The notes below the pieces were generated by a model, which worked only from the letters and a program-made list of their open reading frames with translations, ran no database searches and had not been told where the DNA came from. The translations under genes and the position numbers were made by a program. Below, piece after piece: positions 8,368 to 19,222 of a stretch of 64,000 nucleotides of DNA (within the stretch, counting starts at the first letter, position 1; each line of letters opens with the position of its first letter). The stretch comes from Candidatus Protochlamydia phocaeensis (GTDB lineage: Bacteria; Chlamydiota; Chlamydiia; Chlamydiales; Parachlamydiaceae), in NCBI RefSeq assembly GCF_001545115.1, contig NZ_FCNU01000007.1:186001-250000 (forward strand), read 5' to 3'.

Positions 8368-9558
8368 TTAAAAAGCCTCATCTCCATGCTTATGGTTATT
8401 TGATGCCTTTTCTTTCTCCGGAGCAATAAACTCATTTTGCTCAAATTTCTCTTCTTTAAATGTTTGCTCAGCTACTTTCTCATCCTCTTCCGCATACAAA
8501 GGCAAGCTAGCTTCAGAGTCTTCTTCCGGCTGCTCAAACGGGACATTTTCAGACAGTTCTTTATCTGCTTCCTTTATGTCTTCCTCTGCCTCTTCTCTTT
8601 CTATAGGGAACTCCTCTTGACCTGAAAGAAAATGAGCGTCTGTTTGCTCTGAATCAGAAGCTTCCTCTTGGATTGCCGACTGCTCTTGCTCTTGAGACTC
8701 TATAGCAGATTTAGAGGGCTCTTCCGATTTAACAGCTTCTTCTGACACATATGTCGGCTCTTGCAAAGAAGGAGCAAAATCTTCATCATCATTTTCATTT
8801 AATAGCTCCTGCACCTTGTCATGAGGCTTATAATGCTCTTCTTCAGTCAAGAAAAAGGCATTTTTAAAGAGCGCATTTTCACGATAGCGGTTAATCGTTT
8901 CCGAAATCAATGTGGGCGGCGGCTGCAGCAAAGAAGATAATAGACTGGAAGACAAGGCTGACGATCCTTCAGCAGCGGCCTCTGCTCCGGCTTCCGGTGC
9001 AGGAATATTGACCTTTTCATCTTCTAAAGGAGGCAGATTGGGAACCGCGGTCTCCTCTTCTTTGGGAGCCTCTTCCCGTTCTTCACGCCCCCCTCTTCGC
9101 TTGCGATAATGGCGGCGACGATCGCGCTTCTTATCTAATCGGACTTCAGGACGCGCTTCGGCAGTAGCAGGCTCTGCCACTTGAGGCGACGCTTCTTCCT
9201 GCTCAGAGGCGGCTTCCCCCTCTTCTGTTAAGATGGCTTCGCTTTTTTCCACTTCCTTAGTCGCCTTTAAAGTTCCTTCTCGCCCACCTCCTATCTTAAT
9301 GGAGCGATCAATTCCCACATTTTTCAAGACCATGCGGGCTTCTCTCACTTCTACGACTTCGTAATCGACAACGGGGACAAGAAAAGATTTAGGCCTTTCT
9401 AAAGAACGAAAAAAAAGGGCATGGCCAAAAGCGACAATTTCAACGGCATCTACAAAGTATTCTTCTTGACCGATACTTTTGCTGCTTCTAATAACGAGCT
9501 TATAACCTTCTTTTGGGGTGATAATGGTTTCTATGATGGGTTCTCGAGTAAAATCCAC
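8368..9558 (-). CDS. Conserved chlamydial hypothetical protein with acidic low-complexity tail (CT504-like by position)
   Basis: 396 residues. The first ~85 form a compact beta-rich domain (MDFTREPIIETIITPKEGYK, later FVDAVEIVAFGHALFFRS and FLVPVVDYEVVEV). The rest is disordered: a basic patch (KKRDRRRHYRKRRGGR, about residues 143-158) followed by a strongly acidic Glu/Ser-rich tail. No membrane segment or signal peptide. It lies beyond gapA at the end of the ribosomal superoperon, where C. trachomatis has the hypothetical CT504. The basic patch followed by acid repeats resembles RNA- or ribosome-associated scaffold proteins, but I cannot name a function. A terminator follows at 8303-8338. 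Confidence 0.7.
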   Translation of the reverse strand: MDFTREPIIETIITPKEGYKLVIRSSKSIGQEEYFVDAVEIVAFGHALFFRSLERPKSFLVPVVDYEVVEVREARMVLKNVGIDRSIKIGGGREGTLKATKEVEKSEAILTEEGEAASEQEEASPQVAEPATAEARPEVRLDKKRDRRRHYRKRRGGREEREEAPKEEETAVPNLPPLEDEKVNIPAPEAGAEAAAEGSSALSSSLLSSLLQPPPTLISETINRYRENALFKNAFFLTEEEHYKPHDKVQELLNENDDEDFAPSLQEPTYVSEEAVKSEEPSKSAIESQEQEQSAIQEEASDSEQTDAHFLSGQEEFPIEREEAEEDIKEADKELSENVPFEQPEEDSEASLPLYAEEDEKVAEQTFKEEKFEQNEFIAPEKEKASNNHKHGDEAF

Positions 9559-10367
9559 GGTAATTCATCCATTGTTAAGCGTTTAAGTCTACTTATAGAC
9601 GACTCTCGTTTATTTCAACTTAACAAGGTGAGTGAATATGCTTGCATGAGGCTTGGACGGATTAACGCTTAAAGGCATAAATTTTGATAGATTTTGCCTA
9701 TCTTGAGCAAAAAACATGCTTGCCAGCAACCGGCTTTAACATTCACCTAAAGACCTATCTAAATTCAAATCGGACACAATCCATAGTGTAAGGTGTCTTG
9801 AAATACACTTTTTCAAACATCTTTAGATAAAAGTTAAGGCGCAATCAACCGCTTTTTCAAACGATTTGCTGGATTTCTAAGCTTTGCCTCGTTCATAAAC
9901 ATTCTAGTCAATGGTTGTCTTTTTGCCGGCAAAATTCGATTTTCCTCTTGATTTCCATAGGAATGCCAAGCGGCTGCCTATGCAAGCAAATTCAACAGCC
10001 TAAACTGACTTATGAACGCTGCTCTTCGTTTAAAAGATTTTAGAATCTTATTGTCCTTGATTGAGTTGCCTTTTGCTCTCAAACGGGATGGATTTTAAAC
10101 CTTTTCCATACGAAGATAGGCCTCTAACAAAATTTACTTTCAAGCATCTGCTTAGATTTTTTCTTTCACATGGGAAGAAATGACTCATTATTCCGTCTAA
10201 GCGTGAAGCAAACACCTTATTAAATTGGTTCAACATATATGCTGAGAACATCTCAGCGAAAATATTTACAGTCAAAGCCGAGTGAAGCGGCAATTAATCA
10301 ATAGATTGGATCGTTCGATTGCTTTTTCTGTAAACTCCTAAAACTCACTATTAGTTTACTAGTCTTT
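9559..10367. other. Gene-free stretch between the CT504-like gene and gapA
   Basis: About 810 bases. A minus-strand frame at 10048-10293 (81 codons) has no convincing ribosome site or protein-like composition, and I do not accept it. No tRNA, repeat copy or clear terminator recognised; it should contain the promoter of the gene at 9558. Confidence 0.5.
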
Positions 10368-11694
<1,327 letters not shown>

Positions 11695-13248
11695 ATGAAT
11701 GTTTCAAATGATAATTTACCCATTTTTAATCATTCTTCTATTGAAGAATTAGCTCATTCATCTTCCCCTCTTTCTGCCAGCAAAGAAGTCAGTATTGGTC
11801 AACAAGCGCTTCAATCTGTCAGTGATTCTTTTCAAAAGGAGGAGCATCAGAAAGGGACCAAAATTCTCAAAAAAATGGCCTTGGAAAATATTGGAAATAA
11901 TCAAGCTTTATCCAGCCTGGCTGATGCTTATTTAGCGCATATTGAGGATCCTAAGCGAGAAAAACACTTGAAGCAAGCAGCGATTATTTATGCGATTCTT
12001 AGCCTTCGTGAGGAGAAAAATACCGCTTATAAAGGCAAGCAAGTGGAAATAGCGGCTTATCGAAATGAGTTCGATGATTTAGAAGCCTATGCAAGAGAAC
12101 TCCAGGAAATGCCGGAAGGACAGGAAGAATTAAAGCGTCTAGCTGATTCCTTTATTCTATTAGGAGAAAAAGAAGAGGGCCATTTAAAAGCCTATTTTCT
12201 CTATAGAATTTTAGGCCAAGATTTTCCCGATTCCTCTATTGTAGAGGAAAATCCTTTCTTAAAGAGCTTGGAAAAGCGCGATACAAGAGAGTTACTCGAT
12301 GAAATTAAAAATTTTAAAGGAGAACTCTTTGCCGATCTGTCTTCTTCTTCGCTTCACCGTACAAAAGGGAAAATGACAGAGTCCTTAACTGTGCTGCAGC
12401 AAGCAGTTGACCTGAAAGACTATCAAATTAAATTAACTGTTAATCCTTTCATTCCGGCGCGAAGCAATGCTCCGAATTCCCTTAAAGCCGAACTATGGAT
12501 TAAAGAGCATCCCATTGATTGCCAGCCAGCAGCAAAGGAGATAGTGGCGCATACCAACCATGTATCTTTTGAGACTTTTCAGACGCATTTAAGAGAAAGC
12601 ATTGACGATTTAAATCAACGCATGCAAAACGGAGAAAAGTATGTCGTTGCTGTCCGCGAGAATAAAAGCAATAAATGGATTCTAGAACTTTCTTTGCCGC
12701 ATTTAAAGCAATTGCCCCATGAGGTCGTTGATATTCAAAACATTCATTCTTATCTGAGCAAGCATTCAGACATTGATAGGGTTGTTTTTATGGATGATGC
12801 CTCTTATTCAGGTGAACAGATGAGTCTGTTTATTCAAGATAATGTTCCTCCTTCTTTTAAATCCGAAGTCAGTGTGGTTGTCCCTTATTTGACGCATTTT
12901 GCTGAAAATAATATTCTAAAAGCTGCACCAAATGTGCAGATTATGAAGCATGAGACCATGAACACGATTGAGGAGGAAATTAAAGATCCAGGCGTTCTTA
13001 AAACGATCTCGGATATGTATTTTAGAGTTCCTCGCCATGAGACGAAAGACCGAGGAGTAGCCAGCCATACGTTGACCATTTTTGATCATAAAGTGGCCGA
13101 TTACCTCTCTACCCTAGAAGATGTTTATAAATTCGATGCAATCAAAGATAGCGAGGGAAGAAATGTGGCCAGAAGTGACAGAAGATTAATTTTTCCCAAT
13201 GCCACGCGTTTTGTCAAGCCGACAGAAGAATGCTATAAAAATGCTTAA
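11695..13248 (+). CDS. Unknown protein with C-terminal phosphoribosyltransferase-like motif
   Basis: 517 residues, no signal peptide or membrane segment. Residues 1-40 are Ser-rich and disordered; 40-205 are helical and look like a TPR/alpha-solenoid array. The C-terminal third contains VVFMDDASYSGEQMS (363-377), which has the shape of the PRPP-binding loop of phosphoribosyltransferases (hydrophobic strand, two aspartates, then x4-G), followed by a strand VSVVVPYL as in that fold. An upstream segment KYVVAVRENKSNKWILEL may hold the first strand. I do not recognise the family. It is a lone plus-strand gene inserted between gapA and rplQ, with AT-rich leader, as for other accessory genes here. 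An effector role is only a guess. Confidence 0.65.
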   Translation: MNVSNDNLPIFNHSSIEELAHSSSPLSASKEVSIGQQALQSVSDSFQKEEHQKGTKILKKMALENIGNNQALSSLADAYLAHIEDPKREKHLKQAAIIYAILSLREEKNTAYKGKQVEIAAYRNEFDDLEAYARELQEMPEGQEELKRLADSFILLGEKEEGHLKAYFLYRILGQDFPDSSIVEENPFLKSLEKRDTRELLDEIKNFKGELFADLSSSSLHRTKGKMTESLTVLQQAVDLKDYQIKLTVNPFIPARSNAPNSLKAELWIKEHPIDCQPAAKEIVAHTNHVSFETFQTHLRESIDDLNQRMQNGEKYVVAVRENKSNKWILELSLPHLKQLPHEVVDIQNIHSYLSKHSDIDRVVFMDDASYSGEQMSLFIQDNVPPSFKSEVSVVVPYLTHFAENNILKAAPNVQIMKHETMNTIEEEIKDPGVLKTISDMYFRVPRHETKDRGVASHTLTIFDHKVADYLSTLEDVYKFDAIKDSEGRNVARSDRRLIFPNATRFVKPTEECYKNA

Positions 13249-13264
13249 AAAATGTCTTAAAGCT

Positions 13265-13350
13265 GCGAATGATCTAGATTCGAGTGCTTTTCTTAGAGAA
13301 AAATTTAGCTCAAATATAGGCTATTATGAGTTTTAATCCACCTTCTTAAA
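13265..13350. repeat. Palindromic repeat family 2 copy
   Basis: Contains the family core AATGATCTAGATTCGAG, then CAAATATAGGCTATTATGAG and TTTTAATCCACCTTCTTAA. Related copies lie at 27311-27408, 29748-29828, 45240-45302, 60162-60252 and partial ones near 38553 and 38751. Always intergenic; about 85-100 bp; one end forms an imperfect stem. Confidence 0.7.
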
Positions 13351-13365
13351 AATTTAAGGAAATTT

Positions 13366-13803
13366 ATGAGTTTTAATATTATTCCAGCCAATAACATTGT
13401 CACCATTCATTCGGGAGATAGACTCACTTGCTCGCTCCCTAGGAATCAAATAAAAATAGAAATGATACCGGAACAACTAAGCGAAGATCAATGGAAAATT
13501 GTATTGAACATTTTTTCTCAAAAAGGCAGTACCCATCAAAAAATGACGCAAGAATTTGAATGTAAAGCGGGAGATTCCAACCGCTACTTTATTGGCTACT
13601 ATACATCGCCTGAGGAAAAGAAAAGATATCACGTCATAGACCTCTCTTCTCAGCTGACGACTGACCGAATCGATTCCGCTTCTAAAGCAGAACTGCACTT
13701 AAATCAAGGGTTGATATGGTTTCAAAGAACGGGAGACCTGCTTGAAATCGGTACAACAATTGAGGGAACCCTTAGACGGAGCAAGAGAGCAGACAGAACC
13801 TGA
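13366..13803 (+). CDS. Small hypothetical protein
   Basis: 145 residues, soluble, beta-rich pattern (NNIVTIHSGDRLTCSLP, QWKIVLNIF, RYFIGYYTS, KRYHVIDLS), ending in a basic tail RRSKRADRT. The ATG follows AAGGAAATTT. It lies 117 bp behind the PRTase-like gene with a family-2 repeat between, so the two may or may not be co-transcribed. No recognised domain. A strong hairpin terminator follows. Confidence 0.55.
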   Translation: MSFNIIPANNIVTIHSGDRLTCSLPRNQIKIEMIPEQLSEDQWKIVLNIFSQKGSTHQKMTQEFECKAGDSNRYFIGYYTSPEEKKRYHVIDLSSQLTTDRIDSASKAELHLNQGLIWFQRTGDLLEIGTTIEGTLRRSKRADRT

Positions 13804-13815
13804 AATGAAATAAAA

Positions 13816-13848
13816 AAGCTTAAACTGATTCTATATCAGTTTAAGCTT
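13816..13848. terminator. Bidirectional hairpin terminator between convergent genes
   Basis: AAGCTTAAACTGAT (13816-13829) and ATCAGTTTAAGCTT (13835-13848) form a perfect 14-bp stem with a 5-base loop. On the minus strand it is followed by TTTTTTATT, giving a terminator for the rplQ end of the ribosomal operon; on the plus strand it serves the gene ending at 13803. Confidence 0.85.
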
Positions 13849-13872
13849 TAAATTCTTAAGCTAGAATTTTAT

Positions 13873-14301
13873 TTAGTCGGCTAAATACTCGATAATGCAA
13901 GTTTGAGCATTATCGCCTACGCGGTGGCCTTGCTTAACGATACGTGTATAGCCGCCTTGGCGTTGAGAGAAACGAGTCGCGAGTTCATCGAATAATTTAC
14001 CAATGACAAGACGATCATCGTTATAAGCTTCTGTATTTCCTTCTTTAGCTGCTCTTTGCTCTTTAGGAGTCAAAGGGTTAAAGCGGATCATTAGCTCTGC
14101 AATCGCTTGGCGTCGCGCAGCAAGCGTGTTTTTCTTAGCTAACGTAATCATGCGGTCGGCATAACGGCGCAGCGCTTTAGCTTTAGGCACTGTTGTTTGA
14201 ATACGCTCATTTGTAATTAGCGACTTCAACATGTTGGCGAACATGCAACGTCTGTGAGACGTGGTTCGATTAAGCTTACATGTTTGATTGAGGTGTCTCA
14301 T
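13873..14301 (-). CDS. rplQ: Large subunit ribosomal protein bL17
   Basis: 142 residues. The family N-terminus [20 protein letters not shown] is followed by [22 protein letters not shown], diagnostic of L17. The C-terminus [12 protein letters not shown] also matches. Last gene of the superoperon, 6 bp after rpoA, followed by a hairpin terminator. Confidence 0.98.
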   Translation of the reverse strand: MRHLNQTCKLNRTTSHRRCMFANMLKSLITNERIQTTVPKAKALRRYADRMITLAKKNTLAARRQAIAELMIRFNPLTPKEQRAAKEGNTEAYNDDRLVIGKLFDELATRFSQRQGGYTRIVKQGHRVGDNAQTCIIEYLAD

Positions 14302-14307
14302 AACTGT

Positions 14308-15435
14308 CTACCTATTTGGCATCTCTTCGTGTTTTACTAATTCTTTCTTTTTCTTTTTCTCTTCACGGTATTGCTTGATCTTTTCCTTGACATTGTCAGG
14401 TGTAATGCCAAACCGGCTTAAGTCCATGCCAAGATGCAATCCCATTTCGTTTAATTTTGCCTTAATTTCATTAAGGGATTTTTTACCAAAGTTCCTAAAT
14501 TCTAACATTCTACGTTCTGGAATGCAAACCAATTCTGCCAGTGTTTCAATATTTGCACCTGTGAGGCAGTTAGCTGAACGCACGGACAATTCGATTTCGT
14601 CAATACCCAACGAAAGCTTGTCCATTAATTCATCTTGATCTCCATCGCGATCCCCACCTTTTTCGTCAAAAGAAAGGGCGTAATTGTTAAATTGGTTAAA
14701 TACCTCAAAATGCTTGAGGCCAATTTGAACAGCAAAACTTAAGGCTTCGGCGGGAGTAATACGGCCATCTGTCGTGACGTCCATAATCAAGCGATCAAAA
14801 TCGGTATCTTGACCAACCCGTGTATTCTCGACAAAATAATTGACCAATCGAACAGGAGAAAAAGCTGAATCGATTAAGATCTCATCCGAGGTTTTATCGC
14901 GAACGACGTGGCGCTCGGAAGGAACATAGCCGCGACCAAAAGCAATGCGCAGGTCGATTTGACGACGCATTGGCTTTGTAACCGTAAACAAAGGAAGATC
15001 TGGATTGACAACTTCAAAGTTGCCTTCCTGTACAACATCACCCAGTGTAACCACATATTGACCATGGTTGCTATCTAGGTCATCTTGCGTAACTTCGACA
15101 ATCTTCGTCAGAATGCGAGTTTCCCTTGAATTAGGAGTATCGTCCATAGGAAGTTTACGCAATAATGCCCCTTTGAAATTGAGGATAATATTGGTCATAT
15201 CTTCAACAATTCCCTCAATGGACATATACTCGTGAGGAATTCCTTCGATACGAACGGAAATAATAGCTGGTGCTTCTAAAGACGACAACATCATACGTCG
15301 CAGTGCATTTCCAATCGTATGTCCAAATCCTCTTTCAAAAGGCTCAGCAATATAACGGGCAAAGTTAGACTCAGGCGATTCTTGATCGACTGAAATCCTT
15401 TGAGGCATTTCAAATTTGCCGTATTTAACTGACAT
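14308..15435 (-). CDS. rpoA: RNA polymerase alpha subunit
   Basis: 375 residues, slightly longer than in E. coli, as usual in Chlamydiae. The N-terminal domain has the assembly motif GFGHTIGNALRRMMLSS. The C-terminal DNA-binding domain with SVRSANCLTGANIETLAELV and FRNFGKKSLNEIKAKL is intact. It ends in a Lys-rich tail. AGGAG lies 7 bases before the ATG. A 150-bp gap separates it from rpsK upstream. Confidence 0.98.
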   Translation of the reverse strand: MSVKYGKFEMPQRISVDQESPESNFARYIAEPFERGFGHTIGNALRRMMLSSLEAPAIISVRIEGIPHEYMSIEGIVEDMTNIILNFKGALLRKLPMDDTPNSRETRILTKIVEVTQDDLDSNHGQYVVTLGDVVQEGNFEVVNPDLPLFTVTKPMRRQIDLRIAFGRGYVPSERHVVRDKTSDEILIDSAFSPVRLVNYFVENTRVGQDTDFDRLIMDVTTDGRITPAEALSFAVQIGLKHFEVFNQFNNYALSFDEKGGDRDGDQDELMDKLSLGIDEIELSVRSANCLTGANIETLAELVCIPERRMLEFRNFGKKSLNEIKAKLNEMGLHLGMDLSRFGITPDNVKEKIKQYREEKKKKKELVKHEEMPNR

Positions 15436-15588
15436 GAAGTGACTCCTAATAGTAATAGTTGAAGATTATGAGTGTTTTGGCAACGAATTGAATGAGGCAA
15501 TATCGGTTAAATCAAATCCCATAGCTCCTGCTGATTATTCATCAACAGCAATGTAAAGGCAAGCCAAACCACTCACAATAGTTTATCT

Positions 15589-15996
15589 TTATACTCGACG
15601 ACGCTTGCGCGGGCGGCATCCGTTGTGCGGAACAGGCGTTGTATCTTTAATGGCTGTAATCATTAAGCCTGCACTTTGTAATCCACGCACAGCCGACTCA
15701 CGGCCAGCTCCAGGACCTTTTAAGTTCACTTCTACTTCTTTCATGCCTAAAGACATAGCAGTCTTAGCAGCATCTTGGGCTGCAACAGTAGCAGCAAAAG
15801 CAGATGATTTTCTAGACCCCGAAAAATTGACTTTCCCTGCAGACGCCCAAGAAATAACTCTTCCTGATGGATCTGTGATAGCAATTATCGTGTTGTTAAA
15901 GGTTGCTTTAACGTGTGCAATTCCCGATGGAACATTTTGAATGACTTTCTTTTTCGTCTTAACAGTTTTTTTAGTACTTGCAGGTTGCTTACTCAA
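15589..15996 (-). CDS. rpsK: Small subunit ribosomal protein uS11
   Basis: 135 residues with the family's [20 protein letters not shown] start, [15 protein letters not shown] centre and the C-terminal [18 protein letters not shown] that binds 16S rRNA in the platform. A basic N-terminal extension ([10 protein letters not shown]) is present. 18 bp after rpsM. Confidence 0.98.
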   Translation of the reverse strand: MSKQPASTKKTVKTKKKVIQNVPSGIAHVKATFNNTIIAITDPSGRVISWASAGKVNFSGSRKSSAFAATVAAQDAAKTAMSLGMKEVEVNLKGPGAGRESAVRGLQSAGLMITAIKDTTPVPHNGCRPRKRRRV

Positions 15997-16014
15997 AGCT
16001 AAGAACTCCTCTTC

Positions 16015-16383
16015 TTATTTTTTCTTATTAGCGACAGTTTTGCGTCGACCTTTACGTGTTCTTGAATTTGTCTTTGTGCGTTGACCGCGAACAGGCAAAC
16101 CAAGGCGGTGGCGCATACCGCGATAAGAGTGAATACTAATCAGACGCTTAATGTTGTTTTGAACTTGGCGTCGTAAATCTCCTTCTACAACATATTCAGA
16201 TTGAAGCAGGCCGTTCAAACGTGCAATGTCATCTTGTGTAAGCTTATTCGCACGCATATTGGGGTCTAAACCCAACTTAGCAATAATTTCATTAGACAAG
16301 TGACGACCTATTCCAAAGAGATATGTCAAGCTAATTTCTAATCTTTTGTTATCTGGTATATCGATACCTATTACCCTAGGCAT
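16015..16383 (-). CDS. rpsM: Small subunit ribosomal protein uS13
   Basis: 122 residues. [20 protein letters not shown], the [20 protein letters not shown] signature and the basic tail are typical of S13 of the 30S head. Between secY and rpsK; infA and rpmJ, often found at this place in other bacteria, are absent. Confidence 0.98.
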   Translation of the reverse strand: MPRVIGIDIPDNKRLEISLTYLFGIGRHLSNEIIAKLGLDPNMRANKLTQDDIARLNGLLQSEYVVEGDLRRQVQNNIKRLISIHSYRGMRHRLGLPVRGQRTKTNSRTRKGRRKTVANKKK

Positions 16384-16512
16384 TGAACTCTCCTAATTTT
16401 TCCAAAAACGAACTGTAAATTGTATAGAACTTTTCTTTTTATTGCAACTCTAATTAATCTGCAACTAACTCTCTAAAAGCTTGAGAGCCTATTTTTTAAA
16501 TCATTTTACCTA

Positions 16513-17883
16513 TTAACGCCCTCTCACGCGGCCTTTTTTCATAAATCCATCGTAGCGCTTCATGAGAAGGTGCGATTCAATCTGCTTCATTGTATCCAAC
16601 ACGACACCAACCAAGATAAGCAGGGCGGTTCCACCAAAGAAATAGCTAATCGTCTGGGAAACGCCCAGCAAACGGCTAACCATCGTCGGCAGAATGGCAA
16701 TAAGCGCGAGGAATACAGCACCCAATAAGGTGATTCGATTCATTGTGCTTTCCAAATAATCTTGTGTAGGCTTGCCTTGCCTAATTCCTGGAATGAATGC
16801 CCCATTTTTCTTCATGTCCGATGCAATTTGGTCGGGACGGAATTGCGTAGCGGTCCAAAAGTAGGTAAAGAAGATAATCAAAGCCACAAACAGGATAAGA
16901 TGCAACGCACTTCCAGGTGACATCCAATTAGCAATCTCTCCAAGCCAATTGCCTCGCCCAATAAATGTTCCTAACGTCGCAGGAAACATGAGAAGAGAAG
17001 AGGCAAAAATAACAGGGATAACGCCTGCATAGTTAATCTTTAAAGGAATATACGAACTTCCCCCTTGAACTTCACGTCGCCCTACTACACGCCGGGCATG
17101 CTGCAGAGGAATACGACGATGTCCTTGAATAACTAGAATCGTGGCTATCGTGACGAGGACAAAAACGCTTGCCAAGACCAAAATCGAAGAAAAATTCATT
17201 TGGCCGGGCTCTTGAGAGTCCAAGTTCAACTGCTGTAAAACCAATCCCATTGCCGTTGGAATCTGCGATAAAATACCTAAACAGATAATCAAGCTGATTC
17301 CATTGCCGATTCCTCGTTCAGTAATCTGTTCCCCGACCCACATTAAAAACATGGTTCCAGTCGTCATGGTGAAAATTGTAATAATGTAAAAGAGCCAAGG
17401 CACACCGAACATTGTCAAATCTAGTAGCTCTCCTGCCACAATACCCGGGCGAGATAGATTCATCTGCAAGGCATATTTGGCAAATAGCGCTGATTGAAGG
17501 AAGGATAAAATAATCGTTAAAAAGCGTGTCCATCGATTGATTTTTCGCTTTCCTACTTCACCATTTTCTCGCAAGTCCCTTTGCAGGCTCGGCACTAAAG
17601 CAACCAAGAGCTGCATAATAATGGAGGCAGAAATGTAAGGGGTGACGCCTAAGGCAATCACGGTCATTTGAGAAAAAGCACCGCCAGAAAAAATATCGAC
17701 CATTTGAAAGAGGTTTTGACTTCCTCCTGTTGCATGGCGAAAAAAGCTAACAGCCACTTCTCCATTGATTCCAGGAACTGGAATAAAGCTCCCTATGCGA
17801 CAAACAGCCAGCAATAAAAGAGTCAAAAGAATTTTCGACTTTAGCTCAGGTATTTGAAAAACGCGTTTTAATCCGTTCAGCAT
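16513..17883 (-). CDS. secY: Preprotein translocase channel subunit SecY
   Basis: 456 residues with the expected ten membrane segments. Typical motifs: the plug region after [26 protein letters not shown] in TM2, [15 protein letters not shown] in TM4, [14 protein letters not shown] in the cytoplasmic C4 loop, and [20 protein letters not shown]. It forms the inner-membrane Sec channel. The C-terminus ends [16 protein letters not shown]. Upstream, a 349-bp gap with an inserted MITE separates it from rplO, so secY and the genes after it may need their own promoter or read-through. Confidence 0.98.
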   Translation of the reverse strand: MLNGLKRVFQIPELKSKILLTLLLLAVCRIGSFIPVPGINGEVAVSFFRHATGGSQNLFQMVDIFSGGAFSQMTVIALGVTPYISASIIMQLLVALVPSLQRDLRENGEVGKRKINRWTRFLTIILSFLQSALFAKYALQMNLSRPGIVAGELLDLTMFGVPWLFYIITIFTMTTGTMFLMWVGEQITERGIGNGISLIICLGILSQIPTAMGLVLQQLNLDSQEPGQMNFSSILVLASVFVLVTIATILVIQGHRRIPLQHARRVVGRREVQGGSSYIPLKINYAGVIPVIFASSLLMFPATLGTFIGRGNWLGEIANWMSPGSALHLILFVALIIFFTYFWTATQFRPDQIASDMKKNGAFIPGIRQGKPTQDYLESTMNRITLLGAVFLALIAILPTMVSRLLGVSQTISYFFGGTALLILVGVVLDTMKQIESHLLMKRYDGFMKKGRVRGR

Positions 17884-18024
17884 CTCTATCTTGGGGTTAT
17901 AGGTTGCTTTCTTTACCTCAAAAGAGAAAACTCTTTTGCGTGATTTGATTATTCTTTCGATGAATGATAACCACAGAAAATACGAAAGCTCAGATTAAAT
18001 TACCGTTCTGTATTTTTTTGTGGC

Positions 18025-18186
18025 CTAGGGCGTGTTCCCAAATTTACAATTACCAATCTTTAAGTCCCTACAAATTGGTTATAATGGAAATTCGTGAGCC
18101 ATAATCCTTATAGCTCACGAATATCCATTGCAACCAAACGAAGGATAAACTTCAATAGGCATTATAAATTTGGGAACACGCCCTAG
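18025..18186. mobile_element. 162-bp MITE inserted between rplO and secY
   Basis: Flanked by CTAG on both sides (18025-18028 and 18183-18186), with terminal inverted repeats of about 18-20 bp: GGCGTGTTCCCAAATTTA and its mirror TAAATTTGGGAACACGCC. CTAG target sites and GGCGTGTTCCC-like termini fit the IS5 family. The element has no coding frame. Inside, ATTCGTGAGC and GCTCACGAAT form a second hairpin around ATAATCCTTAT. It lies in the transcribed region of the ribosomal superoperon. Confidence 0.85.
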
Positions 18187-18232
18187 TCTGTCAGATAAAA
18201 ACTAATCGAGCGCTATTAAGCTAAATTCTCGC

Positions 18233-18685
18233 TTATTTTGCAATTTCAAAAGCAATTTTTGCTCTAGTGAGCTTCTCGCGCGCACCGTCAGAAATTGCCT
18301 GAACTTGAATCTTAAGCTTCTTCTTGAGTTCCCCGTTGCCTAAGAGCTTCACTCCATGAGATTTACCGCTAATGATTCCACGATCTCTCAACGTTTGCTC
18401 ATTTACTGTCTCGCCATCTTGAAAAACAGCCTCAATTTGATCTAAATTGATGACATCAAATTCGCGACGGAATTGAACGTTGCTAAAACCACGGATAGGC
18501 AATTTCATGAACAGAGGCATGTTACCACCCTCTTTTCCATAACGTCTTTTGTAACCAGCACGAGAACCGGCGCCTTTTTCACCGCGTCCGCATGTCTTAC
18601 CGTGCTTGGAACCGATACCACGGCCGACGCGCTTTCTAGCTTTGCGCGTACGTGTTGTATCTTTAAGTGTATGTAAACTAATCAT
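18233..18685 (-). CDS. rplO: Large subunit ribosomal protein uL15
   Basis: 150 residues. MISLHTLKDTTRTRKARKRV, then the Gly/Arg/Lys-rich stretch GRGIGSKHGKTCGRGEKGAG typical of L15's extended N-terminus. Starts 5 bp after rpsE ends. rpmD (L30), which separates these two genes in many bacteria, is absent, as in Chlamydia. Confidence 0.98.
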   Translation of the reverse strand: MISLHTLKDTTRTRKARKRVGRGIGSKHGKTCGRGEKGAGSRAGYKRRYGKEGGNMPLFMKLPIRGFSNVQFRREFDVINLDQIEAVFQDGETVNEQTLRDRGIISGKSHGVKLLGNGELKKKLKIQVQAISDGAREKLTRAKIAFEIAK

Positions 18686-18690
18686 AATTC

Positions 18691-19188
18691 CTATAACCCT
18701 CTTCTCTGCTTAATCTCTTCGCGGGTTGACAATTTTTCAATTGCTTGAAAGGTGGCTTTGACTTGGTTGATCGGATTGCTTGAACCTAAGTTCTTCGCCA
18801 TCACATCTCTAATTCCGGCCAATTCGAGAACTGCTCGGACTTTAGAACCAGCAATTACGCCTGTTCCTGCCGGAGCAGGTTTAAGCAGAATGGTTGCTCC
18901 GTCCCAATGCACGATCACTTCGTGAGGAATCGTTGTTCCTTCAACAGGGCAGTTGACCATATTCTTACGGGCAGCTTCTCCACCTTTGCGAATGGCATCT
19001 GTCAATTCATTTGCCTTTGCAAAGCCATACCCAACGCGTCCTTTTCCATCTCCGACCAGGATAAGGGCTGAGAAGCTAAATTTACGGCCCCCTTTAACAA
19101 CTTTAGCGCAGCGGTTAATGTACAAGACTTTTTCGTTTAGCTCGGTCTCTGCTTTTTCCTTTTTTGGAGACTCACTGTGTTTTGCCAT
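18691..19188 (-). CDS. rpsE: Small subunit ribosomal protein uS5
   Basis: 165 residues. RCAKVVKGGRKFSFSALIL and VGDGKGRVGYGFAKANE are the double-stranded RNA-binding S5 signature, followed by LLKPAPAGTGVIAGSKVRAV. S5 acts in decoding accuracy at the 30S neck. Between rplR and rplO. Confidence 0.98.
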   Translation of the reverse strand: MAKHSESPKKEKAETELNEKVLYINRCAKVVKGGRKFSFSALILVGDGKGRVGYGFAKANELTDAIRKGGEAARKNMVNCPVEGTTIPHEVIVHWDGATILLKPAPAGTGVIAGSKVRAVLELAGIRDVMAKNLGSSNPINQVKATFQAIEKLSTREEIKQRRGL

Positions 19189-19222
19189 GACTCTTCCTTA
19201 TTCCTTTTTCTTCCTTATCCCT

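Noticed and set aside
9421..9672. 83-codon plus-strand frame over the CT504-like gene start
   Set aside because: Antisense shadow of the real minus-strand gene and its leader.
10048..10293. 81-codon minus-strand frame downstream of gapA
   Set aside because: No ribosome binding site, no recognisable motif, composition like surrounding non-coding sequence.
18025..18186. Attenuator or terminator native to the operon instead of a MITE
   Set aside because: CTAG at both borders and matched terminal repeats with a separate inner hairpin fit a mobile element better; not fully excluded.
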